From the NCBI RefSeq assembly GCF_964222135.1, contig NZ_CAXQBR010000078.1:1-48216 (forward strand): 48,216 bases of DNA. Reading direction: 5' to 3'. This DNA is from Euzebya sp. GTDB lineage: Bacteria > Actinomycetota > Nitriliruptoria > Euzebyales > Euzebyaceae. Shown here one piece after another: positions 32,481 through 40,849 of the stretch; within the stretch, counting starts at the first letter, position 1, and each line of letters opens with the position of its first letter. The position numbers and the translations under genes are program-made. Below the pieces are notes generated by a model. The model was not told where the DNA came from and searched no databases. It worked only from the letters and a program-made list of their open reading frames with translations.

Positions 32481-33449
32481 TCAGCTCGCCGGCGCGCCCG
32501 GTGGCTCCGCCAACCCAAGTACCCGGAGGCGGGCGGTGACCCGCTCGGCGAGGTAGGCCTGGCCGGCGGCGGTCAGGCCGGTCCCGTCGGCGGAAACGGA
32601 CCGGTCGGCGTTGCCGTCACCGGCGGGGGCGGCGACCGTGCCGGTGCCCGTGATCCACTGCTCCGCCAGCGGGTCGATGAAGGGGATGTTCCGGCGGCGG
32701 GCGGCCGCCTCGATCGAGTCGCGCACCGCGAGCACCTCCGCCGGCGGGGAGCCCTCGTGCCAGATCGGCCCGACGACGACGAGCTGGGTGTCGCGGCTGG
32801 TCAACAGGATGGTGTCGAACAGCTCGTCGGCGGCCGGTCGCACCGCGGCGATCGCGTCGGCGTCGTCGGCGCCGCCGGCGATGACCATGAGCCCCGGCGG
32901 GTCGGTCTCGAGGATGGCCGCCTCGGCCGCGGCGGCGAACGCGTCGCCCGACGGATCGACGTAGGCGCCGGTGCCGCCGGCATCGACGACGTCCCAGCCG
33001 GTCAGCTCGGACAGGTCGGTCGCGTACCCCTCCTCTCCGTCGGGTCCGACGGCGTAGCGGTCACCGAGCACGACGGCGCGCCTCGAGCCGGCGACGGACG
33101 CCGTGGCGGTGTCCGAGGGGGCAGGAGTGGCCGTCGCTGGTGCATCGGTGCCCGGTGGGGTGGCGGTCGTGACGGCTGCGGGGGGCTCCGGCGCAGCGGC
33201 GGTCCGGTCCGGCGTGGGCTCCTCGTCCACGTCGACCGGGCCCTCGCTGGCAACACCGACCTCGACGTCTGACCCGCTGCCCGGCCGGTACATCGCCATC
33301 ACGCCGAACAGCACCACCACCCCGATCACCGCGAGGGCGAACCGCAGACCCTCGGACCGCGCCCACCGGCTGCGGCGGCGACGTTGGCGGCGATCGGACC
33401 CCGAACGTCCTTGCCCCGTCCTGGACCGCCCTCGTGAAGTCCCCACCAC
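32481..33449 (-). CDS. SGNH/GDSL-fold protein, catalytic residues replaced
   Basis: This 322-aa protein has a very basic cytoplasmic start, one membrane segment (about 37-54), a Thr/Pro/Ala-rich linker, and an SGNH-like domain (about 120-322). Block I reads VVLGDRYAVG: the catalytic serine of GDS is Arg131. Block III reads VIAGGADD. Block V reads ADGTGLTAAGQAYL, with Asp288 kept but the catalytic His replaced by Gly291. The fold is recognisable (VVVGPIWHEGSPP; AARRRNIPFIDPLA) while the esterase or acyltransferase chemistry looks lost. It faces the outside, probably as a cell-wall binding or scaffold protein. The start is at GTG 33449; a GTG at 33446 is also possible. Confidence 0.72.
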   Translation of the reverse strand: MVGTSRGRSRTGQGRSGSDRRQRRRRSRWARSEGLRFALAVIGVVVLFGVMAMYRPGSGSDVEVGVASEGPVDVDEEPTPDRTAAAPEPPAAVTTATPPGTDAPATATPAPSDTATASVAGSRRAVVLGDRYAVGPDGEEGYATDLSELTGWDVVDAGGTGAYVDPSGDAFAAAAEAAILETDPPGLMVIAGGADDADAIAAVRPAADELFDTILLTSRDTQLVVVGPIWHEGSPPAEVLAVRDSIEAAARRRNIPFIDPLAEQWITGTGTVAAPAGDGNADRSVSADGTGLTAAGQAYLAERVTARLRVLGLAEPPGAPAS

Positions 33450-33587
33450 CTCATCCTGTCAGATCTCCTGGGTTCCCCTCCCCGATCTGCAGCGACGCCC
33501 GTTCCGCCCCCTCGAGTGCACCTCGACGGGTATGCCACAGCCGGCGTCCGGCTGTGGACGACGGCGACCGGGACGCGTCCAGGGTCC

Positions 33588-33593
33588 TAGACT
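33588..33593 (+). promoter_or_regulatory. -10-like hexamer TAGACT of the coiled-coil gene
   Basis: TAGACT is followed by exactly 6 nt and then the ATG at 33600, with no ribosome site. It fits a leaderless transcript. Confidence 0.4.
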
Positions 33594-33599
33594 CCCTGC

Positions 33600-33893
33600 A
33601 TGGCCGGTGCCCCCGACGACGACCTCCGCACGATGCTGCGGGAGTTCCGCGCCAGCGTCTCAGCGCAGCTCGACGACCACGGCCGGCGGTTGGACCGCCT
33701 CGAGGCCCGCATGGGCGGGCTTGAGGGGCGCATCGATGGGCTCGAGGGGCGCGTGGATGGGCTCGAAGGGCGCATGGTCGAGCTCAGGGATGAGGTGCGG
33801 GACCGCACCCGCACGATGGAGACCGCGATCCTGAACGCCATCCGGGACCTCGCCCGCGATGTCGACCGACGGCTGACGGCGCTCGAGGGGTAG
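33600..33893 (+). CDS. Small coiled-coil protein
   Basis: This 97-aa protein is almost entirely helical. Its centre is a regular heptad repeat, RLDRLEARMGGLEGRIDGLEG followed by RVDGLEGRMVELRDEV, encoded by 21-bp tandem repeats of similar sequence (about 33695-33780), which implies expansion by slippage. Leu, Ile and Met fall at the hydrophobic positions. It should form a dimeric or trimeric coiled coil. No domain family is recognised, and no signal peptide or membrane segment is seen. The ATG is at 33600. It lies 92 bp before the M23 peptidase gene; that gap (33894-33985) has no recognised element. Confidence 0.7.
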   Translation: MAGAPDDDLRTMLREFRASVSAQLDDHGRRLDRLEARMGGLEGRIDGLEGRVDGLEGRMVELRDEVRDRTRTMETAILNAIRDLARDVDRRLTALEG

Positions 33894-33985
33894 CGCCACG
33901 CCATCGCGCTGGCGGTGCGGTCCTGGCCGGACATGCAGGCGCGGCGGCTCAGCGGCAGTCGTGATGTGCCGATGGCGGTCGGGTC

Positions 33986-34624
33986 ATGCCGTCTTCCTCC
34001 CACTTCCCAGGCTCCACCCACGCCCGCCCACTGCGCACGACCGTCGTGCTCGCGATGACCGCCGTGCTGGCCCTGCCCACCCTCGTACCCACCAAGCCGG
34101 TCGTCGCCGAGGTCCCCGCCGCGCCACCGGCCGTCGTCGCCCCGACCCTGCCATCGCCTGCCGACGTGCTGGCCCAGGCGGCCGCCGCTCCTGACGCCCG
34201 GCAGGCCGTCGCCCCCGTCCGACCCGAGACCGCCGGGGGCTGGACTCCGCCCGTCGACGCCGAGGTGACGTCGGGGTTCGGCACCCGCACCCACCCGATC
34301 TCGGGGAGCGCACGGCACCACGACGGGTTCGACTACCCCGCCCCGGGCGGCACGACGATCCGCGCCGTCGCCGACGGCGTGGTCGCCTCCGCCGCTTGGC
34401 AGGGCGGGTACGGCACCACGGTCGTCATCGACCACGGCGGCGGACTGACCACGTTGTACGCCCACCAGTCGACGACCGCCGTCGCGGCGGGTCAGCCCGT
34501 CGGGGCGGGCGACGTCATCGGCGCGGTGGGCTCGACCGGCGCCTCCACCGGTGCTCACCTGCACCTCGAGGTGCGCATCGACGACACCGCCGTCGACCCG
34601 GCGGCCTACCTCGCGACGCACTGA
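33986..34624 (+). CDS. Secreted M23 family peptidase (LytM-like)
   Basis: This 212-aa protein has a signal peptide (about 1-40; LRTTVVLAMTAVLALPTLVPT) and a C-terminal M23 peptidase domain (about 90-212). The zinc ligands are complete: His112 and Asp116 in HHDGFDYP, and His193 in HLHLE, with His191 nearby as the general base. SGFGTRTHP and VIDHGGGLTTLYAHQS are the usual flanking motifs. It probably cuts peptide crossbridges of peptidoglycan outside the membrane. No LysM or other wall-binding domain is present. The ATG at 33986 is used; the ribosome site is weak. It is convergent with the HNH gene. Confidence 0.9.
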   Translation: MPSSSHFPGSTHARPLRTTVVLAMTAVLALPTLVPTKPVVAEVPAAPPAVVAPTLPSPADVLAQAAAAPDARQAVAPVRPETAGGWTPPVDAEVTSGFGTRTHPISGSARHHDGFDYPAPGGTTIRAVADGVVASAAWQGGYGTTVVIDHGGGLTTLYAHQSTTAVAAGQPVGAGDVIGAVGSTGASTGAHLHLEVRIDDTAVDPAAYLATH

Positions 34625-34708
34625 CCGGACACGCCGTCCCGCACGTGCTGCAGTGTCCACGGCGGCCCGGTGGTCTCACTCGAGGCCCGGGACGTCCGCA
34701 TCGACGGG

Positions 34709-36106
34709 TCATGGGTCGTGGCCGGCAGTGGTCCGCCAGCCGTGGAGGGCGAGGAGTCGCCGCCGGGTCTGCACGGCAGCGTCGATCCCACGGTGCAGCG
34801 TCGCGTCGATGGTGAGCTGCCGTCGTCCGCAGCCGTCGGGCTGAGGAGTCAGGTCGTCGTGTCCTCGTCGACGGTTGTCGGGGTCGGTGGCGATGGTCCG
34901 GCCATCGGGGTCGAGCCATCGTCGTCGACCGGGCGGGCCGGTCAACCGGTAGCCGCCACGGGTCTTCTCGCGGTGGTGGGCCGAGCACAGCCAGGCGAGC
35001 TGGTCCAGCACCGTCCGGTGGGTTTCGGCCCACGGTGCGACGTGATCGATCTCCAACAGGTGGCTCGACCTACAGGTAGGTACTTCACATTCATACCCCC
35101 GGGCCTCGAGCGCGGTGCGCTGGTGGGCGGTGGCCTGACGGCTGAGGTGGGTGACGTTGGCCACGTCGACGCCGTCGCGGATCACGACCGCCAGCTCGGC
35201 GTCGGGGATGAGCGGCAGCACCGCCGACACCGGCACCCGCCCGACGCCGGCGATGTCACAGGTCTCACCCGCGAGGGCATGGCCGCGTCGCAGGGCGGCG
35301 GCGTCGACGGTGACGATGACCTTCTGCTGGCGACCACGGCCACTGCCGGTGGGCGGGCTGGCAGGGGCCTCGCCATCGGTGGTGGCGTCGCCGGCCTGGT
35401 CGCCGTCGACGCCCGGTGTCGTGCCGGCCGCGGCGAGCACGTCGAAGAGCGCGTCGAAGCGGTAGGCCCCATCGTCCTCACGCCGCCCCTCCGCACGCGC
35501 AGCCCTGAACCGGTGGTCGTGGGCGGCGCGGAGGGCGGCGTCGAAGCGGGCGCCGAAGTCGGCGGGACCGGAGATGAACGTCTTCCACTCACCATCAGAC
35601 TCCCGCCACGACCGACACGTCCGCCGGCGCCAGTGCAGCTGCCGGGTTGCCTCCGGGTCCGGATCGGCGTTCGCTCGGGTGTCACGGCAGGTGCGCCGCA
35701 GATCCTCCGCCGACTGCTGGGATGCCGCCGTCACCAGCGACCCTGCCGCTTCCGGCGCGGCCGTGACCGCGTCAGCGATCGCGTCGACCTGGGCCTCTGA
35801 CAGCGCACCCTGGCGGACCGCGTCAGCCACCTCGGGCTGGTCGGTCAGCCGGGTCGAGGTGCGGTGCCGCTGGCGGGCCTGGGACTGCGTGGTCCCGGTC
35901 GCTTTGGCGAGCGTGACCGTGTCCGTGCGGCGGGCCATCGCGGTCACCATCCCGTCGACCAGCCGCTTGGCCTGACCGAGGTCCGCCACCACCCCACCCA
36001 CGTCGGCATCGGCGATCGCGTCAGGGTCCAGCCGTGCCGCGAGGTGCTGGAGGTCCGTGACGAGATCGGTCACCTCCACCGGCTCCACCACCCCACTCCT
36101 GACCAT
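34709..36106 (-). CDS. HNH endonuclease with N-terminal DUF222-like (13E12) domain
   Basis: This 465-aa actinobacterial-type protein has a helical DUF222-like domain (about 10-260) and a C-terminal HNH motif: Cys-rich YECEVPTCRSSHLLEIDHVAPWAETHRT, then LAWLCSAHHREKTRG. The first His of the HNH triplet and the Cys pair for zinc are present. Members occur in many copies in mycobacteria and relatives and can move between genomes, but no terminal repeats were found here. The ATG at 36106 is used because a TATGGT hexamer lies exactly 6 nt upstream. A GTG at 36091 (AGGAG before it) is an alternative. DNA cleavage is inferred from the motif. Confidence 0.87.
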   Translation of the reverse strand: MVRSGVVEPVEVTDLVTDLQHLAARLDPDAIADADVGGVVADLGQAKRLVDGMVTAMARRTDTVTLAKATGTTQSQARQRHRTSTRLTDQPEVADAVRQGALSEAQVDAIADAVTAAPEAAGSLVTAASQQSAEDLRRTCRDTRANADPDPEATRQLHWRRRTCRSWRESDGEWKTFISGPADFGARFDAALRAAHDHRFRAARAEGRREDDGAYRFDALFDVLAAAGTTPGVDGDQAGDATTDGEAPASPPTGSGRGRQQKVIVTVDAAALRRGHALAGETCDIAGVGRVPVSAVLPLIPDAELAVVIRDGVDVANVTHLSRQATAHQRTALEARGYECEVPTCRSSHLLEIDHVAPWAETHRTVLDQLAWLCSAHHREKTRGGYRLTGPPGRRRWLDPDGRTIATDPDNRRRGHDDLTPQPDGCGRRQLTIDATLHRGIDAAVQTRRRLLALHGWRTTAGHDP

Positions 36107-36112
36107 GCGATC

Positions 36113-36118
36113 ACCATA
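36113..36118 (-). promoter_or_regulatory. -10-like hexamer TATGGT of the HNH gene
   Basis: TATGGT on the minus strand is followed by 6 nt and then the ATG at 36106. A leaderless transcript is likely. The rest of the gap to 36206 shows nothing. Confidence 0.4.
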
Positions 36119-36205
36119 CGCAGGGGGTGCGACACACCACCGCCGCCTACATCCACATCTCCAGCTGGCTGAGCAGACGTCCGCCGCGAGCGGTCACCGC
36201 CGCAG

Positions 36206-37837
36206 TCAGTGGTCGAGGTCGGCGAGGACGGCCATGGCGGCGTTGCGGCCGTTGATGGCCATCACGCTGCCGCCCGGGTAGGTGCCGGCGCCGCAGAGGT
36301 ACACGCCGTCCATCGGGGTCCGGGCGGGCAGCCGTCGGTCCCACATGTGCTCGGGGAGGCACTCGCCCTGGAAGATGTGGCCGCCGGTCAGGCCGACCTC
36401 GGCCTCGATGTCGGGGGGACCCATGACCTCCATCGCCACGATCGACTCGGCGAAGCCGGTCGTGAACCGGCCGATCGACTCGATGACGACATGGCCGACC
36501 CGCTCCCGCCAGGCGTCCCACCCGCGCCCGTCGGCCCACCGGTAGGGGACGTACTGGGCGAAGACGCTCATGACGTGGCGGCCCGCGGGGGCGATGGAGG
36601 GGTCGAAGGCGGTCTGGATGTAGTCCTCGGTCCACACCCGATCCGACAGACGGCCCGACCGGGCGGCGTCGAAGGAGGCCTGCCACTCCTCCCGCGACAG
36701 CGGCGTGTTGATCTGGGCGCGGTGGTGCGGCTCGTCGGTGCCCGGCCGGGCGGTGAAGTCCGGCGCGTGGGCGAGTGCCAGAGAGACCTTGACCGTGCAC
36801 CCCTCGATCGGCACGGCCTCGACGGCGGCCGCCCACCCCTCCTCCGCCGCGTCACCGAGCAGCCGGCGCGTCACGACGGGATCGGCGTTCGCCACGACCA
36901 CCGGTGCGGCCACCAGCGTCCCGTCGTCCAACCGCACCCCCGCGCCAGGGTCGATCGCCGCGACCGGCACGCCGGCGGCGACCACCGCGCCGGCCTCGAC
37001 CGCCGCGTCGTGCAGCAGGAAGGAGACCATCCCCATCCCTCCCTCGACGAAGCCCCACGTCCCCGGCTTGTCGGGATCGATCCGGCCGGAGGAGTGGTGG
37101 AAGTGGATCGACGCGGTCCCGGGGTCGAAGGGGCTCGCGTTGGTGCCGATGACGCCCTGGCCCATGAGGGCGAGCTTGAGCCGCTCGTCGGTCAGGTACC
37201 GGTCGAGGAGCTCAGCCTGGGACCACTCGAACAGCAGCCCGTGCACGTCCGGGTCGCCGTCGACGCGGTCCATCAGCTGCTCGCGGGTCGGTGCGTCGCC
37301 GATCCACACGTCGCCCAGCCACCCATCGGCCTCCGACAGCGGGCGGAGCGCATCCGCCGCCCGGGACACCAGCGAACCCATCGCCCGGTACCCGTCGACA
37401 TCGGCGGGCGCGAACCGGCGCAGCTCGGCGACGCAGCGGTCGTGGTCCTCCCACAGCTGCACCGACGAGCCGTCCTCGAAGGGGACGAACATGCCGCCCT
37501 CGGCCGCGGTCCAGCGGAACCCTCGCGCGACCAGCCCGAGCTCGTCGATCACCAGCGGGTGCAGCAGCCCGGCGAGGTAGGCGCACGGCGAGACCCGGTA
37601 GCCGGGCCACGGCTCCTCGAGGGTGCAGGCGCCGCCGATGCGCTCGCGGGCCTCGAGCACCAGCACCGCCTTGCCGGCCCGGGCCAGGTAGGCCGCGGCG
37701 GCCAGCCCGTTGTGGCCGGCACCGACCACCACGACGTCCCAGCGACGGGCGGCCAGCTCGGACAGCGGGGCGGGCAGCCCGATCCGTCCGAGGACGTCAG
37801 CAGCAGCACGGGAGGGGGAGGGTGGCACCACGCTCAC
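36206..37837 (-). CDS. FAD-dependent oxidoreductase, phytoene desaturase/PYROXD2-like
   Basis: This 543-aa flavoprotein has the N-terminal dinucleotide motif VVVGAGHNGLAAAAYLARAG followed by LEARERIGGACTLEEPWPG, as in COG1233 phytoene dehydrogenase-related enzymes. The C-terminal FAD-closing motif GVYLCGAGTYPGGSVMAINGRN is complete. The middle part (VYGIG-type WAFVEGGMGMVSFLLHDAAV, YVPYRWADGRGWDAWRERVG) matches the PYROXD2 type and not carotenoid CrtI. No other carotenoid gene is in the window. The start at GTG 37837 overlaps the stop of the upstream gene (GTGA), so the pair is coupled. The substrate is not known. Confidence 0.87.
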   Translation of the reverse strand: MSVVPPSPSRAAADVLGRIGLPAPLSELAARRWDVVVVGAGHNGLAAAAYLARAGKAVLVLEARERIGGACTLEEPWPGYRVSPCAYLAGLLHPLVIDELGLVARGFRWTAAEGGMFVPFEDGSSVQLWEDHDRCVAELRRFAPADVDGYRAMGSLVSRAADALRPLSEADGWLGDVWIGDAPTREQLMDRVDGDPDVHGLLFEWSQAELLDRYLTDERLKLALMGQGVIGTNASPFDPGTASIHFHHSSGRIDPDKPGTWGFVEGGMGMVSFLLHDAAVEAGAVVAAGVPVAAIDPGAGVRLDDGTLVAAPVVVANADPVVTRRLLGDAAEEGWAAAVEAVPIEGCTVKVSLALAHAPDFTARPGTDEPHHRAQINTPLSREEWQASFDAARSGRLSDRVWTEDYIQTAFDPSIAPAGRHVMSVFAQYVPYRWADGRGWDAWRERVGHVVIESIGRFTTGFAESIVAMEVMGPPDIEAEVGLTGGHIFQGECLPEHMWDRRLPARTPMDGVYLCGAGTYPGGSVMAINGRNAAMAVLADLDH

Positions 37838-40641
37838 TCGGGCACCGCAGGCCGCATCGTCGCGCCGGCGCGTGACGCCAGCACCCCTGCGAGGTGGTGG
37901 AGGTGGTCCTCGACGTCGGGGTGGTGGTCGTAGGTCGAGTGGCCGCGGACGGGCACGGTCCGCCCGGCCGCCCGCCGCCACCTCGCCGGATCCGCCACCA
38001 GCAGCTCGACCCGACGCGGCGGCGAGAGGTCGGTCGCGGCGCACGCCGCGCAGCCGTCGACGGCGGCGACCGACGGCAGGCCGGTCAACAGCGGCCACCC
38101 ACGGGCCAGGGCGGCCGGGTCGGGCTCGGCGACGCCGTCGACGGTCCAGAACGGGAAGGCGAACGGCTCGGTCATGCCGAACAGGTGGTGCCAGCTGTGC
38201 ACCCGCCCCTCCACGACGTCGAACAGCGTCCGCCCCTCCGCGTCGGTGAACGTGCCGCGGAAGAACCGCTCGTAGAGGATCGCGAGCGGGCTGCCCCAGG
38301 TCACCAGGGCCACCCGGTCGCGCCTGGCGGGGTCCAGCTGGGCGACGGCGGCCGCGGCCACGACCGTCCCCTGGCTGTGCGAGCCGAGCAGGACCCGCAG
38401 GTCGTGGGGGCTCCCGGTCAGGAACTCGATGCGCTGGCGCAGGTTCGGCACGACGGCCTCGGCGTAGCACGGCGGCGCGAAGGGGTGGGTGACCCGCGGC
38501 AAGAACGTCGCGACGTCCCAGATCCGGCCGATGTCCCGCCGCTGGTTCCGGTCCCTCGTCGCCGACCAGATCACCCGCACCGCCAGCAGCGGGACGGCGA
38601 CCGCCAGCCACAGCGACGCGGTCGGCACCCACCCCCAGGCACCCCAGTCCGCGCGACGCACCCACGGCCCGACGATGAGCACACCCAGCACGACGACCGA
38701 CACGACGCCGACGACGCCGAGCACCTCCCCCACGAAGCGCACCAGCCGCGAGGTCAGCCACGCCTTCCCGATGTCGGCCGTCCGGGCGTCACCGTCGTCG
38801 TCCAGCGGCACGTCGCCCCAGGCGGCGCGCAGGTTGGCGCGGACGTCGGCGTGCGGGGGACGGTCCGCCTCCCGTCCCGCCCACCCCGCGTACACCCCGA
38901 CCGCGAGGAAGGTGAGGAGCAGCACCACGACCACCGCGACGGCGGTGGCGGTCCACCACCACGGCAGGACGAGCTCGACGTCGCCGGCGAAATCGACCGC
39001 CTCCCTCGGCGGGACGTGCTCGCCGAGCAGGTCCAGCACCGCGGCGTGGATGCCCGCGCCGACCGCCATGGTCATGAACAGGCTCAGCACCGCGATCGTC
39101 ACCGCCGACAGGTTCCCGGCGATCGGTCCGGTGTCGAGCGGCCCGTGGTCCGCCCGCCGGCGGGGGACCCGCTCGAACGACGTGACGGCCAGGGCGGCGA
39201 CCAGCACCACCTGGAGGACCGCCACCGCCAGCAGCCACAGGTACGGGCCGGCGAAGACCCCCGGGAACAGGCTCGCCCCGAACGGTCCGAACGCCATCCC
39301 GTCGCTCGTCAGCGTCGCCGGCGCCGCGTACGACGCGGAGGCCCCGGTCACGCCCACGAGCGGCCACGTCAGCCCCCAGCCCAGCAGGACCCCGCCGACC
39401 GCCAGCCGCCAGTTGGGCCCGAACGCCCGCGTGTCGGGGGCGGGCACGGCTTCCGGGGTGTCCGACGACGGAGTGGCGCGTGACCGCCGCAGCCACCACC
39501 CGACCAACCCCGCCCCACCGACCAGGCCGACGACCTTCCAGCCCGGCGCGCCGGCGGCGATCCCGTCGAGCAGCGTCATGCCGCACACCACGCCGAGCAG
39601 GCCCATCCCTCCCAGCCGGAGGAGGGTCAGGGCCCTGCCGAGCCGCCGGTCCGGCCGCGGGACGACGATGGCCGGGAGCGCCACCACGACGCCCGCGGCC
39701 AGCACCACCGCGGCGCTGGCCACCGCGGCGGCCAGCCAGGCGGCCCGGGTGCCGGCACCCGCGTCGAGGTCGCCGAGGACCGCCCAGGCCGACAGCGACA
39801 GCGATCCCGTCACCCAGGCGAGGCCGGCGCTGACGTGCAGGGCGCGGAGGCGCGAGGCCGGCCACGCGCCGTTCCAGAACTGCGGGTCGGTCAACGCGGT
39901 CGGCTCGGCGTCCCCCGCGGATGGGCGGCCGGTGGGCGGCGTGCCCTCCAGCTGGATCGTCGCGTAGCGCCCGGCGCGCCACAGCCCGATGACGAACGCG
40001 GCGGCGATGACCGCGGCCACGCCGAGGCGGCCGAGGACGTCGTCGGCGAACAGCCGGAACGGGGCCAGCCAGACCGGCGCGCCCTCGGTGCCCCCCAGGC
40101 ACGCGGCGCCGAACCCACCGCACTGCAGGGCCAGCAGGTCCATCCCGATCCCGCAGACCGTGCCGGTCACGACCAGGGTCATGGTGAGCGCGAGCACGCG
40201 GCAGACCGCCCGGTGGGCGGCACCACGGCGGAGGGTGTGGCGGGCGGCGTCGTCGCTCGCGTGCATCCGCCCGGCGAGGTTGAACAGCGCGAAGGGGAGG
40301 AGCAGCACCCAGAAGGCGTGGCGGACCGACCCGGAGGTCTGACCACCCCAGGCGAGGACCTCGCGGACGTGGAGGGGTGGGTCGGCGCCGGGGTCGCGGT
40401 CCGGGGGCGTCGGGCCGAGCTCGCCGACGACCGGGTCGTGGGCTCGCCAGAACCCGGCCTTGTCGTCCCCGCCGACCAGCACGGGCGACAGGTCCCCGGT
40501 CATGTCCTGCGGGGTCGCCCCGCCCACGCCGTGCACCCGCACCTCGACGACCGACCCGTCGGGGTACTCCGGGTACTCCCAGTCGGGCCTGGTCCAGCCC
40601 TGCCCTCGTGCTCCTGTCCCGGCTGTGCGTCCCACCGCCAC
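37834..40641 (-). CDS. Large integral membrane protein with alpha/beta-hydrolase-like domain
   Basis: This protein of about 935 aa begins with the pattern VEVRVHGVGGATPQDMTGDL, a signature of an actinobacterial family of membrane hydrolase-like proteins. Many hydrophobic segments fill residues 110-720. Near the C terminus, LLGSHSQGTVVAAAAVAQL is a serine-hydrolase nucleophile elbow (G-x-S-x-G), followed by LVTWGSPLAILYERFF and, near the end, HSTYDHHPDVEDHLHHL, which has the candidate catalytic His. The open frame starts further upstream; GTG 40641 has GGAGGGAGG before it and was chosen. It overlaps the next gene by 4 bp. A lipase or ester hydrolase acting at the membrane is suspected from the motif only. 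Confidence 0.72.
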   Translation of the reverse strand: MAVGRTAGTGARGQGWTRPDWEYPEYPDGSVVEVRVHGVGGATPQDMTGDLSPVLVGGDDKAGFWRAHDPVVGELGPTPPDRDPGADPPLHVREVLAWGGQTSGSVRHAFWVLLLPFALFNLAGRMHASDDAARHTLRRGAAHRAVCRVLALTMTLVVTGTVCGIGMDLLALQCGGFGAACLGGTEGAPVWLAPFRLFADDVLGRLGVAAVIAAAFVIGLWRAGRYATIQLEGTPPTGRPSAGDAEPTALTDPQFWNGAWPASRLRALHVSAGLAWVTGSLSLSAWAVLGDLDAGAGTRAAWLAAAVASAAVVLAAGVVVALPAIVVPRPDRRLGRALTLLRLGGMGLLGVVCGMTLLDGIAAGAPGWKVVGLVGGAGLVGWWLRRSRATPSSDTPEAVPAPDTRAFGPNWRLAVGGVLLGWGLTWPLVGVTGASASYAAPATLTSDGMAFGPFGASLFPGVFAGPYLWLLAVAVLQVVLVAALAVTSFERVPRRRADHGPLDTGPIAGNLSAVTIAVLSLFMTMAVGAGIHAAVLDLLGEHVPPREAVDFAGDVELVLPWWWTATAVAVVVVLLLTFLAVGVYAGWAGREADRPPHADVRANLRAAWGDVPLDDDGDARTADIGKAWLTSRLVRFVGEVLGVVGVVSVVVLGVLIVGPWVRRADWGAWGWVPTASLWLAVAVPLLAVRVIWSATRDRNQRRDIGRIWDVATFLPRVTHPFAPPCYAEAVVPNLRQRIEFLTGSPHDLRVLLGSHSQGTVVAAAAVAQLDPARRDRVALVTWGSPLAILYERFFRGTFTDAEGRTLFDVVEGRVHSWHHLFGMTEPFAFPFWTVDGVAEPDPAALARGWPLLTGLPSVAAVDGCAACAATDLSPPRRVELLVADPARWRRAAGRTVPVRGHSTYDHHPDVEDHLHHLAGVLASRAGATMRPAVPE

Positions 40642-40682
40642 CGCTGACCCTCCCTCCACCGGAGGTCGCTCGTGGTCGGATC

Positions 40683-40805
40683 CTAGAACCGCCGGCTGCC
40701 AGCCGTCAGCACCCCGTCCGGGCACGACGGGTCGGGGCCGTCCGCATCGGACAGGGCCGAGGTGATGGCCTCCTGGACGACGGCCTCGACGTTCATGGCG
40801 GTCAT
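40683..40805 (-). CDS. Possible small ORF divergent from vapBC
   Basis: This 40-codon frame starts at ATG 40805 (a second in-frame ATG lies at 40796) and ends at TAG 40683. The product is acidic with a predicted N-terminal helix (MNVEAVVQEAITSALSDAD) and a Pro/Gly-rich tail. It would share the palindrome at 40811 with vapB and lies upstream of the membrane hydrolase gene on the same strand. No family is recognised and coding is unproven. Confidence 0.25.
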   Translation of the reverse strand: MTAMNVEAVVQEAITSALSDADGPDPSCPDGVLTAGSRRF

Positions 40806-40810
40806 GCCGG

Positions 40811-40824
40811 TGCATCATGATGCA
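40811..40824. promoter_or_regulatory. Perfect palindrome TGCATCATGATGCA, vapBC operator
   Basis: A perfect 14-bp palindrome with a related half-site (TGATGCTATGATGC, 40832-40845) a turn and a half further on. It overlaps the -35 position of the promoter whose -10 lies at 40838. VapB antitoxins usually autoregulate by binding such palindromes. Confidence 0.6.
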
Positions 40825-40837
40825 GCGATCGTGATGC

Positions 40838-40843
40838 TATGAT
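40838..40843 (+). promoter_or_regulatory. -10 hexamer TATGAT of vapBC
   Basis: TATGAT is one base from the TATAAT consensus and is followed by exactly 6 nt and the GTG at 40850. The message should start at or next to the start codon and be leaderless. Confidence 0.55.
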
Positions 40844-40849
40844 GCGTCC

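Noticed and set aside
33894-33985. A c-di-AMP (ydaO-type) riboswitch before the M23 peptidase
   Set aside because: Such riboswitches often precede wall hydrolases in Actinobacteria, but the gap is only 92 nt and lacks the conserved core.
34709-36106. HNH-DUF222 gene as a mobile intron or insertion
   Set aside because: No terminal repeats, target duplication, interrupted host gene or base-composition change was seen around it.
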